Assembly: GCF_051020975.1 (NCBI RefSeq) | Contig: NW_027478166.1 | Location: forward strand, 7,627,501-7,691,500 | Direction of reading: 5' to 3' | DNA from: Osmia lignaria lignaria | Lineage: Eukaryota > Arthropoda > Insecta > Hymenoptera > Megachilidae | Length of the DNA stretch: 64,000 nt | Shown: positions 22,839-36,684 of the stretch, in pieces | Position numbering within the stretch: the stretch's first letter is position 1 | How the letters are laid out: each line of letters opens with the position of its first letter | Notes under the pieces: generated by a model | Told to the model about the DNA's origin: nothing | Seen by the model: the letters and a program-made list of their open reading frames with translations, nothing else | Database searches by the model: none | Translations under genes and position numbers: made by a program

Positions 22839-25092
22839 GATCAGATGCGTAGTTCTCGAGATATATCAAGATATTTAAAAGTTCCGAAGCCGCACCAACA
22901 TAATAGAGATACAGAAACACCGTGGCCCCTTTCTTTGAGATAACTCTGCACTATTGCGAGCTGCAAATGCCACTTCCAGCTTAGCTGTGCAGAAGAAGAA
23001 CAACAAGAAGAAGAAATATCTCGAAATATGTCCGTCAGGCCCCTTCCCTTGAGATAAATCTGCAAATATCTCGGAAACGAAGAGAGCTATGGCAAAATGA
23101 TAAGAGACCTTTTTTGTAGAGAATTAAGTTTCCTACTTTTTATGCTCTATGATATTTTTTGATCAGATGCGTAGTTCTCGAGATATATCAAGATATTTAA
23201 AAGTTCCGAAGCCGCACCAACATAATAGAGATACAGAAACACCGTGGCCCCTTTCTTTGAGATAACTCTGCACTATTGCGAGCTGCAAATGCCACTTCCA
23301 GCTTAGCTGTGCAGAGGAAGAACAACAAGAAGAAGAAATATCTCGAAATATGTCCGTCAGGCCAGTTCCTTTGAGCTGAATCTGCAAATCTCTCGGAAAC
23401 GAAGCGAGCTATGGCAAAATGTTAAGAGACGTTTTTTGTAGAGAATTATGTTTCCTACAATTTATGTTCTATGATATTTTTTGATCAGAAGCGTAGTTTT
23501 CGAGATATATCGAGATATTTAAAAGTTCCGAAGCCGCACCAACATAATAGAGATACAGAAACACCGTGGCCCCTTTCTTTGAGATAACTCTGCACTAGTG
23601 CGAGCCGCAAATGCCACTTCCAGCTTAGCTGTGCAGAAGAAGAACAACAAGAAGAAGAAATATCTCGAAATATGTCCGTCAGGCCCCTTCCCTTGAGATA
23701 AATCTGCAAATATCTCGGAAACGAAGCGAGCTATTGCAAAATGTTAAGAGACCTTTTTTGTAGAGAATTGAGTTTCCTACTTTTTATGTTCTATGATATT
23801 TTCTGATCAGATGCGTAGTTCTCGAGATATATCAAGATATTTAAAAGTTCCGAAGCCGCACCAACATAATAGAGATACAGAAACACCGTGGCCCCTTTCT
23901 TTGAGATAACTCTGCACTATTGCGAGCTGCAAATGCCACTTCCAGCTTAGCTGTGCAGAGGAAGAACAACAAGAAGAAGAAATATCTCGAAATATGTCCG
24001 TCAGGCCAGTTCCTTTGAGCTGAATCTGCAAATCTCTCGGAAACGAAGCGAGCTATGGCAAAATGTTAAGAGACGTTTTTTGTAGAGAATTATGTTTCCT
24101 ACAATTTATGTTCTATGATATTTTTTGATCAGAAGCGTAGTTTTCGAGATATATCGAGATATTTAAAAGTTCCGAAGCCGCACCAACATAATAGAGATAC
24201 AGAAACACCGTGGCCCCTTTCTTTGAGATAACTCTGCACTAGTGCGAGCCGCAAATGCCACTTCCAGCTTAGCTGTGCAGAAGAAGAACAACAAGAAGAA
24301 GAAATATCTCGAAATATGTCCGTCAGGCCCCTTCCCTTGAGATAAATCTGCAAATATCTCGGAAACGAAGCGAGCTATTGCAAAATGTTAAGAGACCTTT
24401 TTTGTAGAGAATTGAGTTTCCTACTTTTTATGTTCTATGATATTTTCTGATCAGATGCGTAGTTCTCGAGATATATCAAGATATTTAAAAGTTCCGAAGC
24501 CGCACCAACATAATAGAGATACAGAAACACCGTGGCCCCTTTCTTTGAGATAACTCTGCACTATTGCGAGCTGCAAATGCCACTTCCAGCTTAGCTGTGC
24601 AGAGGAAGAACAACAAGAAGAAGAAATATCTCGAAATATGTCCGTCAGGCCAGTTCCTTTGAGCTGAATCTGCAAATCTCTCGGAAACGAAGCGAGCTAT
24701 GGCAAAATGTTAAGAGACGTTTTTTGTAGAGAATTATGTTTCCTACAATTTATGTTCTATGATATTTTTTGATCAGAAGCGTAGTTTTCGAGATATATCG
24801 AGATATTTAAAAGTTCCGAAGCCGCACCAACATAATAGAGATACAGAAACACCGTGGCCCCTTTCTTTGAGATAACTCTGCACTAGTGCGAGCCGCAAAT
24901 GCCACTTCCAGCTTAGCTGTGCAGAAGAAGAACAACAAGAAGAAGAAATATCTCGAAATATGTCCGTCAGGCCCCTTCCCTTGAGATAAATCTGCAAATA
25001 TCTCGGAAACGAAGCGAGCTATTGCAAAATGTTAAGAGACCTTTTTTGTAGAGAATTGAGTTTCCTACTTTTTATGTTCTATGATATTTTTT
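22839..25092. repeat. Seven-monomer block: one C-like monomer then three Q-R dimers
   Basis: The first monomer has the right half of type C (GAAGAGAGCTATGG, ATGATAAG, TATGCTCTATG). It is followed by Q-R three times (23161-23804, 23805-24448, 24449-25092), each 644 bp. I saw no internal difference except at the last few bases of the third dimer, where TATTTTTTGATCAG replaces TATTTTCTGATCAG. Q also carries CAAATCTCTCGG. R is marked by CACTAGTGCGAGCCGC and GCTATTGCAAAATG. Confidence 0.85.
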
Positions 25093-27346
25093 GATCAGAT
25101 GCGTAGTTCTCGAGATATATCAAGATATTTAAAAGTTCCGAAGCAGCACCAACATAATAGAGATACAGAAACACCGTGGCCCCTTTCTTTGAGATAACTC
25201 TGCACTATTGCGAGCTGCAAATGCCACTTCCAGCTTAGCTGTGCAGAAGAAGAACAACAAGAAGAAGAAATATCTCGAAATATGTCCGTCAGGCCCCTTC
25301 CCTTGAGATAAATCTGCAAATATCTCGGAAACGAAGAGAGCTATGGCAAAATGATAAGAGACCTTTTTTGTAGAGAATTAAGTTTCCTACTTTTTATGCT
25401 CTATGATATTTTTTGATCAGATGCGTAGTTCTCGAGATATATCAAGATATTTAAAAGTTCCGAAGCCGCACCAACATAATAGAGATACAGAAACACCGTG
25501 GCCCCTTTCTTTGAGATAACTCTGCACTATTGCGAGCTGCAAATGCCACTTCCAGCTTAGCTGTGCAGAGGAAGAACAACAAGAAGAAGAAATATCTCGA
25601 AATATGTCCGTCAGGCCAGTTCCTTTGAGCTGAATCTGCAAATCTCTCGGAAACGAAGCGAGCTATGGCAAAATGTTAAGAGACGTTTTTTGTAGAGAAT
25701 TATGTTTCCTACAATTTATGTTCTATGATATTTTTTGATCAGAAGCGTAGTTTTCGAGATATATCGAGATATTTAAGAGTTCCGAAGCCGCACCAACATA
25801 ATAGAGATACAGAAACACCGTGGCCCCTTTCTTTGAGATAACTCTGCACTAGTGCGAGCCGCAAATGCCACTTCCAGCTTAGCTGTGCAGAAGAAGAACA
25901 ACAAGAAGAAGAAATATCTCGAAATATGTCCGTCAGGCCCCTTCCCTTGAGATAAATCTGCAAATATCTCGGAAACGAAGCGAGCTATTGCAAAATGTTA
26001 AGAGACCTTTTTTGTAGAGAATTGAGTTTCCTACTTTTTATGTTCTATGATATTTTCTGATCAGATGCGTAGTTCTCGAGATATATCAAGATATTTAAAA
26101 GTTCCGAAGCCGCACCAACATAATAGAGATACAGAAACACCGTGGCCCCTTTCTTTGAGATAACTCTGCACTATTGCGAGCTGCAAATGCCACTTCCAGC
26201 TTAGCTGTGCAGAGGAAGAACAACAAGAAGAAGAAATATCTCGAAATATGTCCGTCAGGCCAGTTCCTTTGAGCTGAATCTGCAAATCTCTCGGAAACGA
26301 AGCGAGCTATGGCAAAATGTTAAGAGACGTTTTTTGTAGAGAATTATGTTTCCTACAATTTATGTTCTATGATATTTTTTGATCAGAAGCGTAGTTTTCG
26401 AGATATATCGAGATATTTAAAAGTTCCGAAGCCGCACCAACATAATAGAGATACAGAAACACCGTGGCCCCTTTCTTTGAGATAACTCTGCACTAGTGCG
26501 AGCCGCAAATGCCACTTCCAGCTTAGCTGTGCAGAAGAAGAACAACAAGAAGAAGAAATATCTCGAAATATGTCCGTCAGGCCCCTTCCCTTGAGATAAA
26601 TCTGCAAATATCTCGGAAACGAAGCGAGCTATTGCAAAATGTTAAGAGACCTTTTTTGTAGAGAATTGAGTTTCCTACTTTTTATGTTCTATGATATTTT
26701 TTGATCAGATGCGTAGTTCTCGAGATATATCAAGATATTTAAAAGTTAAGAAGCCGCACCAACATAATAGAGATACAGAAACACCGTGGCCCCTTTCTTT
26801 GAGATAACTCTGCACTATTGCGAGCTGCAAATGCCACTTCCAGCTTAGCTGTGCAGAAGAAGAACAACAAGAAGAAGAAATATCACGAAATATGTCCGTT
26901 AGGCCCCTTCCCTTGAGATAAATCTGCAAATATCTCGGAAACGAAGCGAGCTATGGCAAAATGTTAAGAGACCTTTTTTGTAGCGAATTAAGTTTCCTAC
27001 TTTTTATGTTCTATGATATTTTTTGATCAGATGCGTAGTTCTCGAGATATATCAAGATATTTAAAAGTTCCGAAGCCGCACCAACATAATAGAGATACAG
27101 AAACACCGTGGCCCCTTTCTTTCAGATAGCTATGCACTATTGCGAGCTGCAAATGCCACTTCCAGCTTAGCTGTGCAGAAGAAGAACAACAAGAAGAAGA
27201 AATATCTCGAAATATGTCCGTCAGGCCCCTTACCTTGAGATAAATCTGCAAATATCTCGGAAACGAAGCGAGCTATGGCAAAATGTTAAGAGACCTTTTT
27301 TGTAGAGAATTAAGTTTCCTACGTTTTATGTTCTATGATATTTTTT
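25093..27346. repeat. Seven-monomer block C-Q-R-Q-R-F-V (2254 bp)
   Basis: C is marked by GAAGCAGCACC and GAAGAGAGC. Two Q-R dimers follow (25415 and 26059), then F-like (26703) and V (27025). The first R has a private change, ATTTAAGAGTTCC near 25775. This block uses the same dimers as the previous one but a different tail. Confidence 0.82.
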
Positions 27347-29600
27347 GATCAGATGCGTAGTTCTCGAGATATATCAAGATATTTAAAAGTTCCGAAGCAG
27401 CACCAACATAATAGAGATACAGAAACACCGTGGCCCCTTTCTTTGAGATAACTCTGCACTATTGCGAGCTGCAAATGCCACTTCCAGCTTAGCTGTGCAG
27501 AAGAAGAACAACAAGAAGAAGAAATATCTCGAAATATGTCCGTCAGGCCCCTTCCCTTGAGATAAATCTGCAAATATCTCGGAAACGAAGAGAGCTATGG
27601 CAAAATGATAAGAGACCTTTTTTGTAGAGAATTAAGTTTCCTACTTTTTATGCTCTATGATATTTTTTGATCAGATGCGTAGTTCTCGAGATATATCAAG
27701 ATATTTAAAAGTTCCGAAGCCGCACCAACATAATAGAGATACAGAAACACCGTGGCCCCTTTCTTTGAGATAACTCTGCACTATTGCGAGCTGCAAATGC
27801 CACTTCCAGCTTAGCTGTGCAGAGGAAGAACAACAAGAAGAAGAAATATCTCGAAATATGTCCGTCAGGCCAGTTCCTTTGAGCTGAATCTGCAAATCTC
27901 TCGGAAACGAAGCGAGCTATGGCAAAATGTTAAGAGACGTTTTTTGTAGAGAATTATGTTTCCTACAATTTATGTTCTATGATATTTTTTGATCAGAAGC
28001 GTAGTTTTCGAGATATATCGAGATATTTAAAAGTTCCGAAGCCGCACCAACATAATAGAGATACAGAAACACCGTGGCCCCTTTCTTTGAGATAACTCTG
28101 CACTAGTGCGAGCCGCAAATGCCACTTCCAGCTTAGCTGTGCAGAAGAAGAACAACAAGAAGAAGAAATATCTCGAAATATGTCCGTCAGGCCCCTTCCC
28201 TTGAGATAAATCTGCAAATATCTCGGAAACGAAGCGAGCTATTGCAAAATGTTAAGAGACCTTTTTTGTAGAGAATTGAGTTTCCTACTTTTTATGTTCT
28301 ATGATATTTTCTGATCAGATGCGTAGTTCTCGAGATATATCAAGATATTTAAAAGTTCCGAAGCCGCACCAACATAATAGAGATACAGAAACACCGTGGC
28401 CCCTCTCTTTGAGATAACTCTGCACAATTGCGAGCTGCAAATGCCACTTCCAGCTTAGCTGTGCAGAAGAGGAACAACAAGAAGAAGAAATATCTCGAAA
28501 TATGTCCGTCAGGCCCCTTCCCTTGAGATAAATCTGCAAATATCTCGGAAACGAAGCGAGCTATGGCAAAATGTTAAGAGACCTTTTTTGTAGAGAATTG
28601 AGTTTCCTACTTTTTATGTTCTATGAAATTTTTTGATCAGATGCGTAGTTCTCGAGATATATCAAGATATTTAAAAGTTAAGAAGCCGCACCAACATAAT
28701 AGAGATACAGAAACACCGTGGCCCCTTTCTTTGAGATAACTCTGCACTATTGCGAGCTGGAAATGCCACTTGCAGTTTAGCTGTGCAGAAGAAGAACAAC
28801 AAGAAGAAGAAATATCACGAAATATGTCCGTTAGGCCCCTTCCCTTGAGATAAATCTGCAAATATCTCGGAAACGAAGCGAGCTATGGCAAAATGTTAAG
28901 AGACCTTTTTTGTAGCGAATTAAGTTTCCTACTTTTTATCTTGTATGATATTTTCTGATCAGATGCGTAGTTCTCGAGATATATCAAGATATTTAAAAGT
29001 TCCGAAGCCGCACCAACATAATAGAGATACAGAAACACCGTGGCCCCTCTCTTTGAGATAACTCTGCACAATTGCGAGCTGCAAATGCCACTTCCAGCTT
29101 AGCTGTGCAGACGAGGAACAACAAGAAGAAGAAATATCTCGAAATATGTCCGTCAGGCCCCTTCCCTTGAGATAAATCTGCAAATATCTCGGAAACGAAG
29201 CGAGCTATGGCAAAATGTTAAGAGACCTTTTTTGTAGAGAATTATGTTTCCTACTTTTTATGTTGTATGATATTTTTTGATCAGACGCGTAGTTCTCGAG
29301 ATATATCAAGATATTTAAAAGTTCCGAAGCCGCACCAACATAATAGAGATACAGAAACACCGTGGCTCCTTTCTTTGAGATAACTCTGCACTATTGCGAC
29401 CTGGAAATGCCACTTCCAGTTTAGCTGTGCAGAAGAAGAACAACAGGAAGAAGAAATATCTCGAAATATGTCCGGTAGGCCCCTTCCCTTGAGATAAATC
29501 TGCAAATATCTCGGAAACGAAGCGAGCTATGGCAAAATGTTAAGAGACCTTTTTTGTAGAGAATTAAGTTTCCTACGTTTTATGTTCTATGATATTTTTT
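27347..29600. repeat. Seven-monomer block C-Q-R-K-F-K-N (2254 bp)
   Basis: First block that starts C-Q-R and ends K-N. N (29279) has GTGGCTCCTTTC and GCGACCTGG. F (28635) shows CACTTGCAGTTTAG. It has the same total length as the two preceding 7-mers although only the first three monomers are shared with 25093. Confidence 0.82.
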
Positions 29601-31210
29601 GATCAGATGCGTAGTTCTCGAGATATATCAAGATATTTAAAAGTTCCGAAGCAGCACCAACATAATAGAGATACAGAAACACCGTGGCCCCTTTCTTTGA
29701 GATAACTCTGCACTATTGCGAGCTGCAAATGCCACTTCCAGCTTAGCTGTGCAGAAGAAGAACAACAAGAAGAAGAAATATCTCGAAATATGTCCGTCAG
29801 GCCCCTTCCCTTGAGATAAATCTGCAAATATCTCGGAAACGAAGAGAGCTATGGCAAAATGATAAGAGACCTTTTTTGTAGAGAATTAAGTTTCCTACTT
29901 TTTATGCTCTATGATATTTTTTGATCAGATGCGTAGTTCTCGAGATATATCAAGATATTTAAAAGTTCCGAAGCCGCACCAACATAATAGAGATACAGAA
30001 ACACCGTGGCCCCTTTCTTTGAGATAACTCTGCACTATTGCGAGCTGCAAATGCCACTTCCAGCTTAGCTGTGCAGAGGAAGAACAACAAGAAGAAGAAA
30101 TATCTCGAAATATGTCCGTCAGGCCAGTTCCTTTGAGCTGAATCTGCAAATCTCTCGGAAACGAAGCGAGCTATGGCAAAATGTTAAGAGACGTTTTTTG
30201 TAGAGAATTATGTTTCCTACAATTTATGTTCTATGATATTTTTTGATCAGAAGCGTAGTTTTCGAGATATATCGAGATATTTAAAAGTTCCGAAGCCGCA
30301 CCAACATAATAGAGATACAGAAACACCGTGGCCCCTTTCTTTGAGATAACTCTGCACTAGTGCGAGCCGCAAATGCCACTTCCAGCTTAGCTGTGCAGAA
30401 GAAGAACAACAAGAAGAAGAAATATCTCGAAATATGTCCGTCAGGCCCCTTCCCTTGAGATAAATCTGCAAATATCTCGGAAACGAAGCGAGCTACTGCA
30501 AAATGTTAAGAGACCTTTTTTGTAGAGAATTGAGTTTCCTACTTTTTATGTTCTATGATATTTTCTGATCAGATGCGTAGTTCTCGAGATATATCAAGAT
30601 ATTTAAAAGTTCCGAAGCCGCACCAACATAATAGAGATACAGAAACACCGTGGCCCCTCTCTTTGAGATAACTCTGCACAATTGCGAGCTGCAAATGCCA
30701 CTTCCAGCTTAGCTGTGCAGAAGAGGAACAACAAGAAGAAGAAATATCTCGAAATATGTCCGTCAGGCCCCTTCCCTTGAGATAAATCTGCAAATATCTC
30801 GGAAACGAAGCGAGCTATGGCAAAATGTTAAGAGACCTTTTTTGTAGAGAATTATGTTTCCTACTTTTTATGTTCTATGATATTTTTTGATCAGACGCGT
30901 AGTTCTCGAGATATATCAAGATATTTAAAAGTTCCGAAGCCGCACCAACATAATAGAGATACAGAAACACCGTGGCTCCTTTCTTTGAGATAACTCTGCA
31001 CTATTGCGACCTGGAAATGCCACTTCCAGTTTAGCTGTGCAGAAGAAGAACAACAAGAAGAAGAAATATCTCGAAATATGTCCGTTAGGCCCCTTCCCTT
31101 GAGATAAATCTGCAAATATCTCGGAAACGAAGCGAGCTATGGCAAAATGTTAAGAGACCTTTTTTGTAGAGAATTAAGTTTCCTACGTTTTATGTTCTAT
31201 GATATTTTTT
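29601..31210. repeat. Five-monomer block C-Q-R-K-N (1610 bp)
   Basis: Like the 27347 block without F and one K. The K at 30567 follows an R tail as at 28313, but ends with GAATTATGTTTCCTAC before GATCAGACGCG as the K at 28957 does. The two missing monomers are therefore best explained by exchange between the two K units. Confidence 0.8.
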
Positions 31211-32820
31211 GATCAGATGCGTAGTTCTCGAGATATATCAAGATATTTAAAAGTTCCGAAGCAGCACCAACATAATAGAGATACAGAAACACCGTGGCCC
31301 CTTTCTTTGAGATAACTCTGCACTATTGCGAGCTGCAAATGCCACTTCCAGCTTAGCTGTGCAGAAGAAGAACAACAAGAAGAAGAAATATCTCGAAATA
31401 TGTCCGTCAGGCCCCTTCCCTTGAGATAAATCTGCAAATATCTCGGAAACGAAGAGAGCTATGGCAAAATGATAAGAGACCTTTTTTGTAGAGAATTAAG
31501 TTTCCTACTTTTTATGCTCTATGATATTTTTTGATCAGACGCGTAGTTCTCGAGATATATCAAGATATTTAAAAGTTCCGAAGCCGCACCAACATAATAG
31601 AGATACAGAAACACCGTGGCCCCTTTCTTTGAGATAACTCTGCACTATTGCGAGCTGCAAATGCCACTTCCAGCTTAGCTGTGCAGAGGAAGAACAACAA
31701 GAAGAAGAAATATCTCGAAATATGTCCGTCAGGCCAGTTCCTTTGAGCTGAATCTGCAAATCTCTCGGAAACGAAGCGAGCTATGGCAAAATGTTAAGAG
31801 ACGTCTTTTGTAGAGAATTATGTTTCCTACAATTTATGTTCTATGATATTTTTTGATCAGAAGCGTAGTTTTCGCGATATATCGAGATATTTAAAAGTTC
31901 CGAAGCCGCACCAACATAATAGAGATACAGAAACACCGTGGCCCCTTTCTTTGAGATAACTCTGCACTAGTGCGAGCCGCAAATGCCACTTCCAGCTTAG
32001 CTGTGCAGAAGAAGAACAACAAGAAGAAGAAATATCACGAAATATGTCCGTTAGGCCCCTTCCCTTGAGATAAATCTGCAAATATCTCGGAAACGAAGCG
32101 AGCTATGGCAAAATGTTAAGAGACCTTTTTTGTAGCGAATTAAGTTTCCTACTTTTTATCTTGTATGATATTTTCTGATCAGATGCGTAGTTCTCGAGAT
32201 ATATCAAGATATTTAAAAGTTCCGAAGCCGCACCAACATAATAGAGATACAGAAACACCGTGGCCCCTCTCTTTGAGATAACTCTGCACAATTGCGAGCT
32301 GCAAATGCCACTTCCAGCTTAGCTGTGCAGAAGGGGAACAACAAGAAGAAGAAATATCTCGAAATATGTCCGTCAGGCCCCTTCCCTTGAGATAAATCTG
32401 CAAATATCTCGGAAACGAAGCGAGCTATGGCAAAATGTTAAGAGACCTTTTTTGTAGAGAATTATGTTTCCTACTTTTTATGTTCTATGATATTTTTTGA
32501 TCAGACGCGTAGTTCTCGAGATATATCAAGATATTTAAAAGTTCCGAAGCCGCACCAACATAATAGAGATACAGAAACACCGTGGCTCCTTTCTTTGAGA
32601 TAACTCTGCACTATTGCGACCTGGAAATGCCACTTCCAGTTTAGCTGTGCAGAAGAAGAACAACAAGAAGAAGAAATATCTCGAAATATGTCCGTTAGGC
32701 CCCTTCCCTTGAGATAAATCTGCAAATATCTCGGAAACGAAGCGAGCTATGGCAAAATGTTAAGAGACCTTTTTTGTAGAGAATTAAGTTTCCTACGTTT
32801 TATGTTCTATGATATTTTTT
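31211..32820. repeat. Five-monomer block C-Q-(R/F)-K-N (1610 bp)
   Basis: Same length as the previous 5-mer but a different join: the third monomer is an R/F chimera and the K that follows keeps the F-type upstream tail (TATCTTGTATGATA). Q here starts GATCAGACGCG, not GATCAGATGCG. Confidence 0.82.
31855..32176. repeat. Chimeric monomer R/F
   Basis: Left part is R (GATCAGAAGCG, CACTAGTGCGAGCCGC up to 31978). Right part is F (TATCACGAAAT from 32037, TCCGTTAGG, TTTGTAGCGAATTA, TATCTTGTATGATA). Length stays 322 bp. Confidence 0.87.
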
Positions 32821-35800
32821 GATCAGATGCGTAGTTCTCGAGATATATCAAGATATTTAAAAGTTCCGAAGCAGCACCAACATAATAGAGATACAGAAAC
32901 ACCGTGGCCCCTTTCTTTGAGATAACTCTGCACTATTGCGAGCTGCAAATGCCACTTCCAGCTTAGCTGTGCAGAAGAAGAACAACAAGAAGAAGAAATA
33001 TCTCGAAATATGTCCGTCAGGCCCCTTCCCTTGAGATAAATCTGCAAATATCTCGGAAACGAAGAGAGCTATGGCAAAATGATAAGAGACCTTTTTTGTA
33101 GAGAATTAAGTTTCCTACTTTTTATGCTCTATGATATTTTTTGATCAGATGCGTAGTTCTCGAGATATATCAAGATATTTAAAAGTTCCGAAGCCGCACC
33201 AACATAATAGAGATACAGAAACACCGTGGCCCCTTTCTTTGAGATAACTCTGCACCATTGCGAGCTGCAAATGCCACTTCCAGCTTAGCTGTGCAGAGGA
33301 AGAACAACAAGAAGAAGAAATATCTCGAAATATGTCCGTCAGGCCAGTTCCTTTGAGCTGAATCTGCAAATCTCTCGGAAACGAAGCGAGCTATGGCAAA
33401 ATGTTAAGAGACGTTTTTTGTAGAGAATTATGTTTCCTACAATTTATGTTCTATGATATTTTTTGATCAGAAGCGTAGTTTTCGAGATATATCGAGATAT
33501 TTAAAAGTTCCGAAGCCGCACCAACATAATAGAGATACAGAAACACCGTGGCCCCTTTCTTTGAGATAACTCTGCACTAGTGCGAGCCGCAAATGCCACT
33601 TCCAGCTTAGCTGTGCAGAAGAAGAACAACAAGAAGAAGAAATATCTCGAAATATGTCCGTCAGGCCCCTTCCCTTGAGATAAATCTGCAAATATCTCGG
33701 AAACGAAGCGAGCTATTGCAAAATGTTAAGAGACCTTTTTTGTAGAGAATTGAGTTTCCTACTTTTTATGTTCTATGATATTTTCTGATCAGATGCGTAG
33801 TTCTCGAGATATATCAAGATATTTAAAAGTTCCGAAGCCGCACCAACATAATAGAGATACAGAAACACCGTGGCCCCTCTCTTTGAGATAACTCTGCACA
33901 ATTGCGAGCTGCAAATGCCACTTCCAGCTTAGCTGTGCAGAAGAGGAACAACAAGAAGAAGAAATATCTCGAAATATGTCCGTCAGGCCAGTTCCTTTGA
34001 GCTGAATCTGCAAATCTCTCGGAAACGAAGCGAGCTATGGCAAAATGTTAAGAGACGTTTTTTGTAGAGAATTATGTTTCCTACAATTTATGTTCTATGA
34101 TATTTTTTGATCAGAAGCGTAGTTTTCGAGATATATCGAGATATTTAAAAGTTCCGAAGCCGCACCAACATAATAGAGATACAGAAACACCGTGGCCCCT
34201 TTCTTTGAGATAACTCTGCACTAGTGCGAGCCGCAAATGCCACTTCCAGCTTAGCTGTGCAGAAGAAGAACAACAAGAAGAAGAAATATCACGAAATATG
34301 TCCGTTAGGCCCCTTCCCTTGAGATAAATCTGCAAATATCTCGGAAACGAAGCGAGCTATGGCAAAATGTTAAGAGACCTTTTTTGTAGCGAATTAAGTT
34401 TCCTACTTTTTATGTTCTATGATATTTTTTGATCAGATGCGTAGTTCTCGAGATATATCAAGATATTTAAAAGTTCCGAAGCCGCACCAACATAATAGAG
34501 ATACAGAAACACCGTGGCCCCTTTCTTTCAGATAGCTATGCACTATTGCGAGATGCAAATGCCACTTCCAGCTTAGCTGTGCAGAAGAAGAACAACAAGA
34601 AGAAGAAATATCTGGAAATATGTCCGTCAGGCCCCTTACCTTGAGATAAATCTGCAAATATCTCGGAAACGAAGCGAGCTATGGCAAAATGTTGAGAGAC
34701 CTTTTTTGTAGAGAATTAAGTTTCCTACTTTTTATCTTCTATGATATTTTCTGATCAGATGCGTAGTTCTCGAGATATATCAAGATATTTAAAAGTTCCG
34801 AAGCCGCACCAACATAATAGAGATACAGAAACACCGTGGCCCCTCTCTTTGAGATAACTCTGCACTATTGCGAGCTGCAAATGCCACTTCCAGCTTAGCT
34901 GTGCAGAAGAGGAACAACAAGAAGAAGAAATATCTCGGAATATGTCCGTCAGGCCCCTTCCCTTGAGATAAATCTGCAAATATCTCGGAAACGATGCCAG
35001 CTATGGGAAAATGTTAAGAGACCTTTTTTGTAGAGAATTAAGTTCCCTACTTTTTGTCTTCTATGATATTTTTTGATCAGATGCGTAGTTCTCGAGATAT
35101 ATCAAGATATTTAAAAGTTCCGAAGCCGCACCAACATAATAGAGATACAGAAACACCGTGGCCCTTTTCTTTGAGATAACTCTGCACTATTGCGAGCTGG
35201 AAATGCCACGTCCAGTTTAGCTGTGCAGAAGAAGAACAACAAGAAGAAGAAATATCTCGAAATATGTCCGTCAGGCCCCTTCCCTTGAGATAAATCTGCA
35301 AATATCTCGGAAACGAAGCGAGCTATGGCAAAATTTTAAGAGACCTTTTTTGTAGCGAATTAAGTTTCCTACTTTTTATGTTCTATGATATTTTTTGATC
35401 AGATGCGTAGTTCTCGAGATATATCAAGATATTTAAAAGTTCCGAAGCCGCACCAACATAATAGAGATACAGAAACACCGTGGCCCCTTTCTTTCAGATA
35501 GCTATGCACTATTGCGAGCTGCAAATGCCACTTCCAGCTTAGCTGTGCAGAAGAAGAACAACAAGAAGAAGAAATATCTCGAAATATGTCCGTCAGGCCC
35601 CTTACCTTGAGATAAATCTGCAAATATCTCGGAAACGAAGCGAGCTATTGCAAAATGTTAAGAGACCTTTTTTGTAGAGAATTGAGTTTCCTACTTTTTA
35701 TGTTCTATGAAATTTTTTGATCAGATGCGTAGTTCTCGAGATATATCAAGATATTTAAAAGTTAAGAAGCCGCACCAACATAATAGAGATACAGAAACAC

Positions 35801-36684
35801 CGTGGCCCCTTTCTTTGAGATAACTCTGCACTATTGCGAGCTGGAAATGCCACTTGCAGCTTAGCTGTGCAGAAGAAGAACAACAAGAAGAAGAAATATC
35901 ACGAAATATGTCCGTTAGGCCCCTTCCCTTGAGATAAATCTGCAAATATCTCGGAAACGAAGCGAGCTATGGCAAAATGTTAAGAGACCTTTTTTGTAGC
36001 GAATTAAGTTTCCTACTTTTTATCTTGTATGATATTTTCTGATCAGATGCGTAGTTCTCGAGATATATCAAGATATTTAAAAGTTCCGAAGCCGCACCAA
36101 CATAATAGAGATACAGAAACACCGTGGCCCCTCTCTTTGAGATAACTCTGCACAATTGCGAGCTGCAAATGCCACTTCCAGCTTAGCTGTGCAGAAGAGG
36201 AACAACAAGAAGAAGAAATATCTCGAAATATGTCCGTCAGGCCCCTTCCCTTGAGATAAATCTGCAAATATCTCGGAAACGAAGCGAGCTATGGCAAAAT
36301 GTTAAGAGACCTTTTTTGTAGAGAATTATGTTTCCTACTTTTTATGTTCTATGATATTTTTTGATCAGACGCGTAGTTCTCGAGATATATCAAGATATTT
36401 AAAAGTTCCGAAGCCGCACCAACATAATAGAGATACAGAAACACCGTGGCTCCTTTCTTTGAGATAACTCTGCACTATTGCGACCTGGAAATGCCACTTC
36501 CAGTTTAGCTGTGCAGAAGAAGAACAACAAGAAGAAGAAATATCTCGAAATATGTCCGTTAGGCCCCTTCCCTTGAGATAAATCTGCAAATATCTCGGAA
36601 ACGAAGCGAGCTATGGCAAAATGTTAAGAGACCTTTTTTGTAGAGAATTAAGTTTCCTACGTTTTATGTTCTATGATATTTTTT
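32821..36684. repeat. Twelve-monomer block C-Q-R-Q-R-V-K-T-V-F-K-N (3864 bp)
   Basis: The longest HOR in the window. T (35075) is marked by GTGGCCCTTTTC and CCACGTCCAG. The first V (34431) has GCGAGATGC and ATCTGGAAATATG. The K at 34753 has GATGCCAGCTATGGG. The Q at 33143 has CACCATTGCG, a private marker that reappears at 36798. The second R (34109) already has an F-type right half. The block ends V-F-K-N. Confidence 0.85.
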
